Below are positions 7,852 to 16,071 of a stretch of 64,000 nt of DNA, piece after piece. Below the pieces are notes generated by a model that saw nothing but the letters and a program-made list of their open reading frames with translations, did no database searches and was not told the origin of the DNA. Every line of letters starts with the position of its first letter. The stretch's first letter is position 1. A program made the translations under genes and the position numbers. The stretch comes from Sphingomonas aquatilis (GTDB lineage: Bacteria; Pseudomonadota; Alphaproteobacteria; Sphingomonadales; Sphingomonadaceae), in assembly GCF_014196115.1 (NCBI RefSeq), contig NZ_JACIDB010000008.1:86715-150714 (forward strand), written 5' to 3'.

Positions 7852-10179
7852 ATGGCGAGCCGTGCGCAGCCAGGGCTGTTGCGTGAGACGGTGAAGGCGG
7901 GCGCCGTACGGGGCGGCGCGTTGGTCGCCGCGATCGCGCTGTTCGTCGCCACCGCGGTAATGGTACTCGCGCTGGCGAGCTATCGCGCCAGCGACGCCGC
8001 GCTCAACACCGCCTCCGGGGGCCCGGTGCAGAATCTCGCCGGCCCGCCCGGCGCCTGGTTCGCCGACCTCGCGCTCACGCTGTTCGGCCCGGCGGTCGCC
8101 CTGCTGCTGCCGATCGCGCCGATCGTCGCCGCGCGGCTGTGGCGCGATCGGCCCGCGGGGCGCTGGCTCGCGATGCTGCGCAATGCCGCGATCGGCGTGG
8201 CGCTGATCGCCGCGGCGCTCGCCTTCGTTTCCGATGCGTCGGTGCTGGCGCTGCCCGCCGGATGGGGCGGCGTCGCCGGCCTGTCGATTGCGAAGGCGGT
8301 GGAATGGGGCCTGTCGTTCATCGGCCAGCCGGGCGCAGAGCGCTGGGCGGCACGCGGCATCGGCCTGATCGTCGGAATCGCCGGTATCGTGATCTGGGCG
8401 AAGAGCCTCGACATCGACCTCGGCGACCGCCGCTTCCGCCTGCGCCGCACGCGTGGCGACGCGATCGGTGCCGATGACGATGGCGACGATCTGTACGACG
8501 ACGCCTATGACGACGGGGACGAGGAACCGCTCCAGCTCGCGCGCAAGGTCGTCGAACCGCGCGCGGTCGCGACGCCAGACCCGCGTCCCGCCCCCAACAT
8601 CGCCGACCGCAATCTCGCGCCCTCCGCCGCCAAGCCCAAGCCGAAGCAGCAGAGCCTCGACCTCGGCCACAGCTATACGCTGCCGCAGCTCGACCTGCTC
8701 ACCCCTGCGCCACCGGCGCCGAAGGGCACGATCGACAAGGCCTCGCTGGAACGCAACGCGCGCCTGCTCGAAAACGTGCTCGACGATTTCAAGGTACACG
8801 GCGTCATCAACGAAGTGCGCCCCGGCCCGGTCGTGACGATGTACGAGCTCGAGCCCGCGCCGGGCATCAAGGCCAGCCGCGTCATCGCGCTCGCCGACGA
8901 TATCGCGCGCAACATGTCGGCAATCTCGGCGCGCGTCGCGGTGATCCCGGGCCGCAACGTCATCGGCATCGAACTGCCCAACCAGAAGCGCGAATCGGTC
9001 AGTCTGCACGAACTCGTCGGCAGCCAGACGTTCGAGGATCAGGCCGCGCAGCTGCCGATCATCCTCGGCAAGAACATCGCCGGCGATCCGGTGATCGCCG
9101 ATCTCGCCCCCATGCCCCATCTGCTCGTCGCCGGCACCACCGGGTCGGGCAAGTCGGTCGGCCTCAACTGCATGATCTTGAGCCTGCTCTACCGGCTGAC
9201 GCCCGAACAGTGCCGGATGATCATGATCGATCCCAAGATGCTCGAACTGAGCATGTACGACGACATCCCGCACCTGCTGTCGCCGGTCGTCACCGATCCC
9301 GCCAAGGCGGTGCGCGCGCTCAAATGGGCGGTCGAGACGATGGAGGACCGCTACCGCCAGATGTCGTCGGTCGGCGTGCGCAGCCTGGCGGGCTTCAACG
9401 ACAAGGTCCGCGCGGCGAAGGCGAAGGGCCAGCGCCTCGGCCGCCGCGTCCAGACCGGCTACCATCCCGACACCGGCCAGCCGGTGTATGAGGAAGAGCA
9501 GCTCGACTACGAACCGCTGCCGCAGATCGTCGTCATCGTCGACGAGCTTGCCGACCTGATGATGACCGCGGGCAAGGAGGTGGAATTCCTGATCCAGCGG
9601 CTCGCGCAAAAGGCGCGCGCCGCGGGCATCCACCTGATCATGGCGACGCAGCGCCCGTCGGTGGACGTCATCACCGGCGTCATCAAGGCGAACCTGCCGA
9701 CGCGCATCAGCTTCCACGTCACTAGCAAGATCGACAGCCGCACGATCCTGGGCGAACAGGGCGCCGAACAGCTGCTGGGCCGCGGCGATATGCTCTATAT
9801 GCCCGGCGGCAAGGGCATCGTCCGCGTCCACGGCCCCTTCGTCAGCGACGACGAGGTACGCGCCATCGCCGATCACTGGCGCGCACAAGGCCAGCCCGAT
9901 TACATCAGCTCGGTCACCGAAGAGCCCGAGGACAGCTTCGCGCTCGACGGCGCGCCGGAAGGCGAGGACACCGCCGAGGACCAGCAGTATCGCGCCGCGA
10001 TCCAGCTGGTGTGCGAATCGCAGAAGGCCTCGACCAGCTGGCTGCAACGCCAGCTGCGCATCGGCTACAATTCCGCGGCGCGGCTGATCGAACGCATGGA
10101 AAAGGATGGCATCGTCGGCCGCCCCGACCATGTCGGCCGCCGCGAAGTGCTGCGCGATACCGAAGGCCACGCGATCTGA
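7852..10179 (+). CDS. ftsK: DNA translocase FtsK
   Basis: This 775-residue translocase couples chromosome dimer resolution and segregation to septum closure. The N-terminus carries hydrophobic membrane segments between about residues 20 and 185. A charged linker rich in D and R follows (about 195-280). The alpha and beta motor domains contain Walker A (GTTGSGKS, near 428) and Walker B (I-V-V-I-V-D-E-L-A-D-L-M, near 560). The C-terminal gamma winged helix (S-T-S-W-L-Q-R-Q-L-R-I-G-Y-N-x-A-A) that reads KOPS sites begins near 725. The membrane part is of ordinary alphaproteobacterial size and the linker is short. The ATG is preceded by GAAGGAATCGAGCG. Confidence 0.95.
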   Translation: MASRAQPGLLRETVKAGAVRGGALVAAIALFVATAVMVLALASYRASDAALNTASGGPVQNLAGPPGAWFADLALTLFGPAVALLLPIAPIVAARLWRDRPAGRWLAMLRNAAIGVALIAAALAFVSDASVLALPAGWGGVAGLSIAKAVEWGLSFIGQPGAERWAARGIGLIVGIAGIVIWAKSLDIDLGDRRFRLRRTRGDAIGADDDGDDLYDDAYDDGDEEPLQLARKVVEPRAVATPDPRPAPNIADRNLAPSAAKPKPKQQSLDLGHSYTLPQLDLLTPAPPAPKGTIDKASLERNARLLENVLDDFKVHGVINEVRPGPVVTMYELEPAPGIKASRVIALADDIARNMSAISARVAVIPGRNVIGIELPNQKRESVSLHELVGSQTFEDQAAQLPIILGKNIAGDPVIADLAPMPHLLVAGTTGSGKSVGLNCMILSLLYRLTPEQCRMIMIDPKMLELSMYDDIPHLLSPVVTDPAKAVRALKWAVETMEDRYRQMSSVGVRSLAGFNDKVRAAKAKGQRLGRRVQTGYHPDTGQPVYEEEQLDYEPLPQIVVIVDELADLMMTAGKEVEFLIQRLAQKARAAGIHLIMATQRPSVDVITGVIKANLPTRISFHVTSKIDSRTILGEQGAEQLLGRGDMLYMPGGKGIVRVHGPFVSDDEVRAIADHWRAQGQPDYISSVTEEPEDSFALDGAPEGEDTAEDQQYRAAIQLVCESQKASTSWLQRQLRIGYNSAARLIERMEKDGIVGRPDHVGRREVLRDTEGHAI

Positions 10180-10188
10180 GGCGGGGGA

Positions 10189-10575
10189 TCAGGCCCCGTC
10201 CGGGGAGAACAGCCATGCCACGGCCGCGTCCCGATCGACGAAGTAGCGGAATTCGGCGTGGTCGCGATTGGCGCGCTCGGCCTGAAACCTGGTGAGCGCG
10301 GCGCCCGTGTAGACCGCGACGCGTCGTGATCGCACCGCAGGATCGGCCATCATCGCGATGAATCCCGCCACGACCTCCTGGCTCTGCACCATCGCGCCCG
10401 AATAGTCGCACAGGCTGACCGGCTCGCGGCCCGTTGCGCGGATACGGGCAACCGCATCCTCCAGCGCCCGACGGAAATCCGCCAGCGTCTCCAGCGTCCA
10501 GAAGCCCTGCATCGCGGTCTCGAAGCAGCCGCGATCCATATCGACCGTCACGCGAAACGTCGGGTGCGTATCCAT
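10189..10575 (-). CDS. STAS/SpoIIAA-like small protein
   Basis: This 128-residue soluble protein has a beta-alpha pattern resembling the SpoIIAA/STAS-like fold: an N-terminal strand pair, a long helix with an A-x-x-D-A-V-A-R-I-R motif near 40, a V-S-L-C-D-Y-S strand near 55 and a helix in M-A-D-P-A-V-R-S-R-R near 80. Similar proteins occur beside regulators in sphingomonads, but no function is established. It is transcribed toward the end of ftsK. The Crp/Fnr-type gene lies 42 bases upstream in the same direction, so the two may share a transcript. Confidence 0.5.
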   Translation of the reverse strand: MDTHPTFRVTVDMDRGCFETAMQGFWTLETLADFRRALEDAVARIRATGREPVSLCDYSGAMVQSQEVVAGFIAMMADPAVRSRRVAVYTGAALTRFQAERANRDHAEFRYFVDRDAAVAWLFSPDGA

Positions 10576-10617
10576 CCGACGCCTTCTATGCCGCCGGGGT
10601 TACGAGTCGGTGAAGCC

Positions 10618-11346
10618 CTACCGCGCCACCGGCAGCCACGCAGGCTCGAACGCCGGCTGGCGCGGCGGCAGCGGTGACAGCTGCCGCAGGCGATCGACGT
10701 CGAGCAGCCGCACGCGATGCCCCGTCCGCGCGATCAGTCCCTCGTCCTCCAGCGCGCGCACCGTGCGGTTAACGTGAACCCCGGTCAGCCCGAGCAGATC
10801 GCCGATCACCTCCTGCGTCAGCGGCAGATCGAACGCATCGTCCTCCACCAGCCCGATCGGCGTCAGCCGGGTGTGGAGATCGATCAGCAGCCGCGCCAGC
10901 TGTTCGCGTGCCGAGGCATTGCCGGTGATCGCCAGCATATCCATCAGCGCCAGCCGCTCCATCTGCACCGCCACCGTGAACAGCGCGGCGAGGCGCGGCG
11001 CCGTCTGGTACAACCGCCCGAACCGCGCATAGGGCACGAGCGCGGTCACCGATTCGGTGATCGCGGTCAGTGTGTCCGCCGCCTCCGACAGCACCATCGT
11101 CGGCGTACCCAGCATGTCGCCGGGCAGATGCACCTTCTGGATCAGGCGGTTGCCGCTGCGCAGGATGATCGACGAGGCCACCCAGCCTTTCAGCTGCAGG
11201 TAAAAGCCGCTTACCGTATCGCCTTCGCGCTGGAAGACTTCGCCGCGCCGGCGCATCACCGCGCCCTCGCCGAGCGTGCCGAGCAGTTCGACTTCGGTGC
11301 GGGTGAGATCGGCGAACGCGCGGTAACGGTGGATCGGATACGTCAT
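10618..11346 (-). CDS. Crp/Fnr family transcriptional regulator
   Basis: This 242-residue regulator has an N-terminal cyclic-nucleotide-binding-like beta-barrel (about residues 20-125; G-E-V-F-Q-R-E-G-D and L-P-G-D-M-L-G motifs), a dimerisation helix (about 125-155) and a C-terminal winged helix whose recognition helix lies in L-T-Q-E-V-I-G-D-L-L-G-L-T-G-V-H-V-N-R-T (about 175-195). There is no FNR-type cysteine cluster, and the arginine typical of cAMP binding is not evident, so the ligand is unknown. Its divergent neighbour (11453) encodes an exported protein and is a possible target by position. Confidence 0.85.
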   Translation of the reverse strand: MTYPIHRYRAFADLTRTEVELLGTLGEGAVMRRRGEVFQREGDTVSGFYLQLKGWVASSIILRSGNRLIQKVHLPGDMLGTPTMVLSEAADTLTAITESVTALVPYARFGRLYQTAPRLAALFTVAVQMERLALMDMLAITGNASAREQLARLLIDLHTRLTPIGLVEDDAFDLPLTQEVIGDLLGLTGVHVNRTVRALEDEGLIARTGHRVRLLDVDRLRQLSPLPPRQPAFEPAWLPVAR

Positions 11347-11452
11347 ATACGTCAGGTTTGCCGACCGTTACGCTGGCGTTCAAGCTGAACCCCCTTGATG
11401 CAAAGCAGGACGCCGGCATGATGGCGCGCTCACGCCGCAGGGGGCATCGATC

Positions 11453-11968
11453 ATGACACGCATCAGCGGCCGCGCGCGATCCTGTCTGGCGCTCCCGATC
11501 CTCGCACTGCTCGCAACCGCAGCCGCCCCGGTTCCGCCGACACCGCGCGAGCGTGCGATGATGGACGCGATCGAGCGCAGCATCGTTCTGCCGGCAAAGG
11601 CCCGGCCGCTGGCCGCCTATGGGCGCAACTATGCCTGGGCGGACCCGACGCATGTGGTCGCCACCTACCTGTTGCCCAGGCTTTCGTCCCCCCCGGGCGA
11701 GCAGTGCAGGGTCATGCAAGACTCTGTGATGCGGCCCTGTTCCAGACGGGAGATCGCGGATATTGCACGACAGGAGGCCGAAGCCCGTGCCGCCGAAACG
11801 CCCGCCGGGCACCGCCGCTGGTTCGCGCGCCCGGAGGGATGGCCCACGATCTTCGATGGCGGCTGCGCGCAGGTAAATGTCGCCTATGACGTTCCCAATC
11901 AGCGGATCACCCAGGTGGCGTGCAACGGCGACCTGACGGCCCCGCCCCCCGATCGCCATTTTCCTTGA
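11453..11968 (+). CDS. Exported protein of unknown function
   Basis: This 171-residue protein has a signal peptide (basic start, hydrophobic core at about 10-25, A-A-A-P cleavage region). The mature part has four cysteines, two around 79-93 (E-Q-C, R-P-C) and two in the C-terminal part (G-G-C near 144 and V-A-C near 160), consistent with disulfides in the periplasm. The region after residue 120 (R-R-W-F-A-R-P-E-G-W-P) is tryptophan-rich. No family is recognised. It lies between a divergent Crp/Fnr gene and a peptidase gene in the same direction, 60 bases downstream. Confidence 0.55.
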   Translation: MTRISGRARSCLALPILALLATAAAPVPPTPRERAMMDAIERSIVLPAKARPLAAYGRNYAWADPTHVVATYLLPRLSSPPGEQCRVMQDSVMRPCSRREIADIARQEAEARAAETPAGHRRWFARPEGWPTIFDGGCAQVNVAYDVPNQRITQVACNGDLTAPPPDRHFP

Positions 11969-12028
11969 TCCCCGCCGCCAAGCTGGCAAGGTGTAGCTAA
12001 GACATAATACACCGGGGAGTATCATTCG

Positions 12029-13954
12029 ATGAAACGCATCGCCGCCGCCGCCGCGCTTCTGCTGGCCGGCACCGCCATGGCGCAGGACAGCGCCACGATC
12101 GCCCCGCCCGCCGCGATCGTGGCGGATGGTATCCCGCCGGTGCCGCAGGCGCTCGCCGACGCGACGCGGCCTTATATGGAATCGCGCTCGTCGGCGTTCG
12201 GCGGCTGGAATCCGGTGACGCGCGGGGTGCTGATCGCGACGCGCTTCGGCAATACGGTGCAGGCGCACGAGGTCGCAATGCCGATGGGCGCGCGCCGCCA
12301 GCTGTCGTTCGAGGCGGATGCGATCGCCCGCGCGAGCTACGCGCCCAAGCGCGGCGACGTGATGGTCGTGCAGAAAGACGTCGGCGGCAGCGAATTCTGG
12401 CAGCTCTACACGCTGCGGGATGGCCGCCTGACGCTGCTGACCGACGGCAAGAGCCGCAACGCGATCAACGCCTGGAGCCATGACGGCCGCTGGCTCGGCT
12501 ATTCGTCGACGCGGCGCAACGGCGCGGACAACGACCTCTACGTCATCGATCCGCGCAATCCGAAGAGCGACCGGCTGGTCGCGCAGGTGAAGGGCGGCGG
12601 CTGGGCGATCAGCGACTTCGCACCCGATGCGAAGACCGCGGTCGTCACCGAATATCGCTCGGTCAACAAGACCAACCTGTATCGGATGGACGTCGCGACC
12701 GGCGCGATGACACCGATCGGCGATCCCGCCGCCGCCATCGCGTACGGCGAGGCCAAGTTCGCGCCCGATGGCACCTTGTGGGTCACGTCGGACGAGGGAT
12801 CGGACTTCCAGCGCCTCGGCACGATCGATCCGAAGACGGGCCGCTTCACCGCGGTCGCCCCCGAACCGAAGTGGGACATCGACGCCTTCGACATTTCGGA
12901 CGACGGCCGCACCATCGCCTATGTGGTCAACGAAGCGGGCATCGACCGGCTGAAGCTGCTCGACGTCGCGAGCCGCCGCGCCCGCACCGTGCCGCTGCCC
13001 GCCGGCAGCATCGGCGGCGTGGCATTCGCGCCATGGGGCGCGCTGGGCTTCTCGCTCAATTCCGCTAAGGCGCCGACCGACACCTATTCGCTCGATCCCG
13101 CGACGCTGACGGTGACGCGCTGGACGGCGAGCGAAACCGGCGGCCTCGATCCCGCGCGCAACGTCGAACCGGAATTCGTCGAGGTGAAGAGCTTCGACGG
13201 CGAACCCGTGTCGGGCTTCCTCTACCGCCCCGATCCCAAGCGCTGGCCCGGCAAGCGCCCGCTCCTCTTCAACATCCACGGGGGACCGGAGGGGCAGTCG
13301 ACCCCGGGCTTCCTGGGGCGCAACAATTACCTGCTCAACGAATTGGGCATCGCGCTCTTCTATCCGAACGTCCGCGGCTCGACCGGGTTCGGCAAGCGCT
13401 TCGTCGCGCTCGACAACGGGCCGTTCAAGCGGGAGGATTCGGTGAAAGACATCGGCGCCTTCCTCGATCGGTTCGACAAGGATCCACGCATCGATGCGAA
13501 GCGGATCGCGGAGACCGGCGGCAGCTACGGCGGTTATATGTGTTACGCGCTCGCGATCCGGTACGGTGACCGGTTCAAGGCGGCAAACTGCATCGTCGCC
13601 ATCTCCAACTTCGTCACCTTCCTCGAAAACACGCAAAGCTACCGCCGCGACCTGCGCCGCGTCGAATATGGCGACGAGCGCGATCCCGCCCAGCGCGCCA
13701 AGCTGGTCGAGATCAGCCCGCTCACCCGCGCCAAAGAGCTGAAGATCCCGCTGATGGTCGTCACCGGCGGCAATGATCCGCGCGTGCCCGCCTCGGAAGC
13801 CAATCAGATGGTCGCCGCGGTCCGCGCCAATGGCGTCCCCGCCTGGCACCTGCTCGCCAAGGACGAAGGCCATGGCTACGCCAAGAAGGAGAACCAGGAC
13901 TATCAGTTCTGGACCAGCCTGATGTTCTGGCAGGCGAACCTGCTGGGGAAGTGA
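12029..13954 (+). CDS. S9 family prolyl-oligopeptidase-type serine peptidase
   Basis: This 641-residue peptidase is probably exported: the N-terminus (M-K-R-I, then an A/L-rich core and T-A-M-A-Q) is a signal peptide. Residues about 55-360 form a WD40-like or TolB-like beta-propeller, seen as repeated strands with W-S-H-D-G-R-W and S-D-D-G-R-T motifs. The C-terminal alpha/beta hydrolase domain carries the nucleophile in G-G-S-Y-G-G (near 497), an aspartate in G-G-N-D-P-R-V-P (near 580) and the histidine in D-E-G-H-G-Y (near 614). It likely cleaves short peptides in the periplasm, and the specificity is unknown. The start is preceded by GGGGAG. Confidence 0.88.
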   Translation: MKRIAAAAALLLAGTAMAQDSATIAPPAAIVADGIPPVPQALADATRPYMESRSSAFGGWNPVTRGVLIATRFGNTVQAHEVAMPMGARRQLSFEADAIARASYAPKRGDVMVVQKDVGGSEFWQLYTLRDGRLTLLTDGKSRNAINAWSHDGRWLGYSSTRRNGADNDLYVIDPRNPKSDRLVAQVKGGGWAISDFAPDAKTAVVTEYRSVNKTNLYRMDVATGAMTPIGDPAAAIAYGEAKFAPDGTLWVTSDEGSDFQRLGTIDPKTGRFTAVAPEPKWDIDAFDISDDGRTIAYVVNEAGIDRLKLLDVASRRARTVPLPAGSIGGVAFAPWGALGFSLNSAKAPTDTYSLDPATLTVTRWTASETGGLDPARNVEPEFVEVKSFDGEPVSGFLYRPDPKRWPGKRPLLFNIHGGPEGQSTPGFLGRNNYLLNELGIALFYPNVRGSTGFGKRFVALDNGPFKREDSVKDIGAFLDRFDKDPRIDAKRIAETGGSYGGYMCYALAIRYGDRFKAANCIVAISNFVTFLENTQSYRRDLRRVEYGDERDPAQRAKLVEISPLTRAKELKIPLMVVTGGNDPRVPASEANQMVAAVRANGVPAWHLLAKDEGHGYAKKENQDYQFWTSLMFWQANLLGK

Positions 13955-14031
13955 TGGATCGAATGGCATTTAAGCACTTGTGATCAAACGATGAATTAGA
14001 ATCACCGCCCTCATACCCCGGCCGTACCGCA

Positions 14032-14121
14032 CCCACCCTCACCCTTCGCCGCCTATGGCGGCTCTTCCCTCTCCCATTGGGAGAGGGAGGGAGCGGCGCA
14101 GCCGCGGAAGGGTGAGGATGG
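14032..14121. repeat. Multi-branched palindromic element
   Basis: Outer arms CCCTCACCCTTC and GAAGGGTGAGG enclose three small hairpins in order: CCGCC-tat-GGCGG, CCCTCTCCCA-tt-GGGAGAGGG and CGGC-gca-GCCG. The result is a cloverleaf-like fold of about 90 bases between the S9 peptidase gene and lolA. Elements rich in CCCTCTCCC are widespread between proteobacterial genes, but the exact branched design is worth noting. Confidence 0.75.
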
Positions 14122-14150
14122 GCCCACGACATCACCTTCAAAAACGAACC

Positions 14151-14197
14151 GATCGTTTTCTTTTGGGTGTTCATGTCGTCCATGTTCCCGGCACCAA
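14151..14197. repeat. GTTCATG-core hairpin element, copy A
   Basis: The stretch GATCGTTT...GGTGTTCATG..GTCCA.GTT matches a second copy at 57585-57634 at roughly three of every four positions. Here the stem is GGGTGTT (14165-14171) with AACACCC (14196-14202), while in the other copy the stem bases differ. It sits about 50-100 bases upstream of lolA. Confidence 0.5.
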
Positions 14198-14252
14198 CAC
14201 CCGTCCCGACAGTTAAGGGCCGGTTCAACGCCTTCCCCGCATCAGGACCCGC

Positions 14253-14867
14253 ATGACCCGATACGCTCTTGCTCTCGCCCTGCCGATCGCACTCGTCGCG
14301 CCGGCCGCTCTGCCCGCCCAGGCGACCGGCGACCTCGCCGCGGTGCAGCGCCACCTCCAGTCGGTCGAGACGATGACCGCCGACTTCACGCAGACCGACC
14401 GCAACGGCAAGGTGCTGACCGGTACGTTCACGCTGAAGAAGCCGGGCAAGCTGCGCTTCCAGTATGAAAAGGGCGTGCCGATCCTGATCGTGGCAGAGGG
14501 CGGCGCGCTGACCTTCATCGATTATTCGGTGCGGCAGGTGCAGCGCTGGCCGATCAAGAATTCGCCGCTGGGCGTGCTGCTCGATCCGACGCGCGACATC
14601 ACCCGTTATGCCAAGCTCGTCCAGACGGGGAACGACCGCGTCGTCTCGGTCGAGGCAAACGATCCCAAGCACCCCGAATATGGCAAGATCACGCTGATCT
14701 TCGCCCGCGACTCGGCGGCCCCGGCCGGACTCGCGCTGCAGGGCTGGGTCGCACTCGACAGCCAGAACAACCGGACGACGATTCGCCTGTCAAATCAGCG
14801 ATTCGGCGTGCCGGTCAGCGACCAGACGTTCAAATGGAACGATCCGCGGAGGCCGAACGTCCGCTGA
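14253..14867 (+). CDS. lolA: Outer-membrane lipoprotein carrier protein LolA
   Basis: This 204-residue periplasmic chaperone carries lipoproteins from LolCDE to the outer membrane. It has a signal peptide (cleavage near L-P-A-Q-A, residue 23) and the family hallmarks: M-T-A-D-F-T-Q (near 46), G-T-F-x-L-K-K-P-G-K-L-R-F-x-Y (near 62), and the C-terminal strand region L-S-N-Q-R-F-G-V-P-V. In related genomes lolA commonly lies close to ftsK and xth; here about 4 kb with four other genes separates it from ftsK. Confidence 0.93.
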   Translation: MTRYALALALPIALVAPAALPAQATGDLAAVQRHLQSVETMTADFTQTDRNGKVLTGTFTLKKPGKLRFQYEKGVPILIVAEGGALTFIDYSVRQVQRWPIKNSPLGVLLDPTRDITRYAKLVQTGNDRVVSVEANDPKHPEYGKITLIFARDSAAPAGLALQGWVALDSQNNRTTIRLSNQRFGVPVSDQTFKWNDPRRPNVR

Positions 14868-14899
14868 GCCGGGTTCATTCATGTACCCGACAGGTTTGC

Positions 14900-15039
14900 T
14901 GGCCTAGAGACGTCCTCGCGGATGTGGGGCGTTCGGGATTTTTTCCCCCTGTTGCCCGGATGACCATCAACCACTTCCCGCCTGCGTGACGAACGCTAGG
15001 TCGGCCCTCGCTCCATGCCCCCGGAGCGAGGGCCTTTCC
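14900..15039 (+). ncRNA. Candidate small RNA with intrinsic terminator
   Basis: No coding frame fits this stretch. GCGTTCG (14929-14935) can pair with CGAACGC (14990-14996), enclosing a T6 and C5 run and unpaired C-rich segments. A perfect 12-bp terminator stem follows (15003-15014 with 15023-15034) with a TTTCC tail. A C-T-A-G-A-G sequence at 14904-14909 could serve as a -10 box. No RNA family could be assigned. The hairpin might instead be the delayed terminator of lolA. Confidence 0.35.
15003..15037 (+). terminator. Strong intrinsic terminator hairpin
   Basis: GGCCCTCGCTCC at 15003-15014 is exactly complementary to GGAGCGAGGGCC at 15023-15034, with an eight-base loop and TTT directly after the stem. 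It ends either the lolA transcript or the candidate small RNA. Confidence 0.75.
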
Positions 15040-15043
15040 GTTC

Positions 15044-15114
15044 ATGCGGGGCAAGCCCGCATGGACCGGCCGGCGGGCAGAGCCCGTCCGACGTCATGGG
15101 CTTCGCGCATGACG
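15044..15114. repeat. GGCCGGCGGG-type repeat, copy 1
   Basis: The core GGCCGGCGGG-n-CCCGTCCGACG-n-GGGCTTCGC recurs at 27724-27790. The terminal hairpin here is CGTCATG-ggcttcg-cgCATGACG, whereas the other copy has GACGCGGGC-ttc-GCCCGCGTC. A first hairpin ATGCGGG-gcaag-CCCGCAT precedes the core. Confidence 0.55.
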
Positions 15115-15126
15115 CGCCCCCTCTCC

Positions 15127-15211
15127 CGTTCGCCCAGAGCCGGTCGAAGGGCACGTTGCCACCAGTGTGGGGCTCGGGGAAAGCTGCCCTTCGACAGGTT
15201 CAGGGCGAACG
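15127..15211. repeat. TCGAAGGGC-type intergenic palindrome, copy 2
   Basis: CGTTCGCCC-agagccgg-TCGAAGGGC on the left is answered by GCCCTTCGA-caggttca-GGGCGAACG on the right. This is a complete version of the element cut short at 7691-7757. Confidence 0.75.
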
Positions 15212-15288
15212 GAAGGCGCGTGGCGCATACGGCCCCAAGGTCGGCCCGAACCTTGCCCCCCTCCCCGCCCCCGCCTAGATGCACCGGC

Positions 15289-16071
15289 GTGAAGATCGTC
15301 TCCTGGAACATCAATTCGGTCCGCTTCCGGATCGCCATCGTCGAACAGTTCCTGCGCGAGGTGGAACCCGACATCCTGTGCCTCCAGGAAACCAAGGTCG
15401 TCGACGCCGACTTCCCGTTCGATGCCTTCCGCGCGCTCGGCTACGACCATATCGTCATTCACGGCCAGCGCATGCACCATGGTGTCGCGATCCTCAGCCG
15501 CGTGCCGCTGGTCGAGGACGACCGCTTCGACTGGCAGGCGAACCAGGAAGCGCGCCACGTCGGCGTCCGCCTGCCCAACGGCGTCCGGCTGGAAAACGTC
15601 TACGTCCCCGCCGGCGGCGACGTCCCCGATCGCGACGTAAACCCCAAATTCGGCCAGAAGCTCGACTTCGTCGAACGGATGACGCGCTGGTCGGAAACGC
15701 TCGACGTGCCGACCATCCTGACCGGCGATTTCAACATCGCGCCGCTGCCCAGCGACGTGTGGAGCCACAAGGCGCTGCTGAAGGTCGTCAGCCACACCCC
15801 CATTGAGGTCGAGGCGCTCGATCGCCTCCAGGCCTCGAACGATTGGGTCGACCTGGGGCGGCATTTCCACCCCGCCCCCGCGCGCCTTCACACGTGGTGG
15901 AGCTATCGCTCGCGCGACTGGACCAAGAACGACCGCGGCCGCCGGCTCGACCATATGTGGGCGACGCGCGACGTCGCGGAGAAGGCCACGGCGCACGTCG
16001 TCCACGAAGCCTGCCGCAGCTGGCTGAGCCCATCGGACCATGTGCCGATCCTGACCGAGTTCGCCTTCTGA
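15289..16071 (+). CDS. xth: Exodeoxyribonuclease III (AP endonuclease)
   Basis: This 260-residue enzyme of the exonuclease III family repairs abasic sites and has 3'-5' exonuclease activity. It carries V-K-I-V-S-W-N-I-N-S-V-R at the start, the catalytic glutamate in L-Q-E-T-K (near 35), G-D-F-N-I-A-P (near 148), R-L-D-H-M-W (near 220) and the final S-D-H-V-P-I-L (near 250). The GTG start is chosen because the first residues are those of the family; the upstream open frame belongs to repeats. The stop overlaps the ribA start by one base (TGATG). Confidence 0.93.
   Translation: MKIVSWNINSVRFRIAIVEQFLREVEPDILCLQETKVVDADFPFDAFRALGYDHIVIHGQRMHHGVAILSRVPLVEDDRFDWQANQEARHVGVRLPNGVRLENVYVPAGGDVPDRDVNPKFGQKLDFVERMTRWSETLDVPTILTGDFNIAPLPSDVWSHKALLKVVSHTPIEVEALDRLQASNDWVDLGRHFHPAPARLHTWWSYRSRDWTKNDRGRRLDHMWATRDVAEKATAHVVHEACRSWLSPSDHVPILTEFAF

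Larger units (their letters stand above)
14868..15288. other. Structured intergenic region between lolA and xth
   Basis: This 421-base gap holds, from left to right, a candidate small RNA with a strong terminator hairpin (14900-15039), a GGCCGGCGGG-type repeat with two hairpins (15044-15114) and a TCGAAGGGC-type palindrome (15127-15211). The last 77 bases before xth are C-rich, with no clear ribosome binding site. Confidence 0.75.

Noticed and set aside
10769..13969. Very long open frame (over 1000 codons) on the minus strand
   Set aside because: It runs antisense to the exported-protein and S9 peptidase genes and through the Crp/Fnr gene in another frame. It has low-complexity composition rich in R, A, D and G and no domain, which is typical of shadow frames in GC-rich DNA.
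14900..15040. Similarity of CCCCTGTTGCCCGG and GCCTGCG to conserved parts of 6S RNA
   Set aside because: The two segments are only about 30 bases apart, whereas 6S RNA needs a long arm between them, so the region is kept only as an unassigned candidate RNA.
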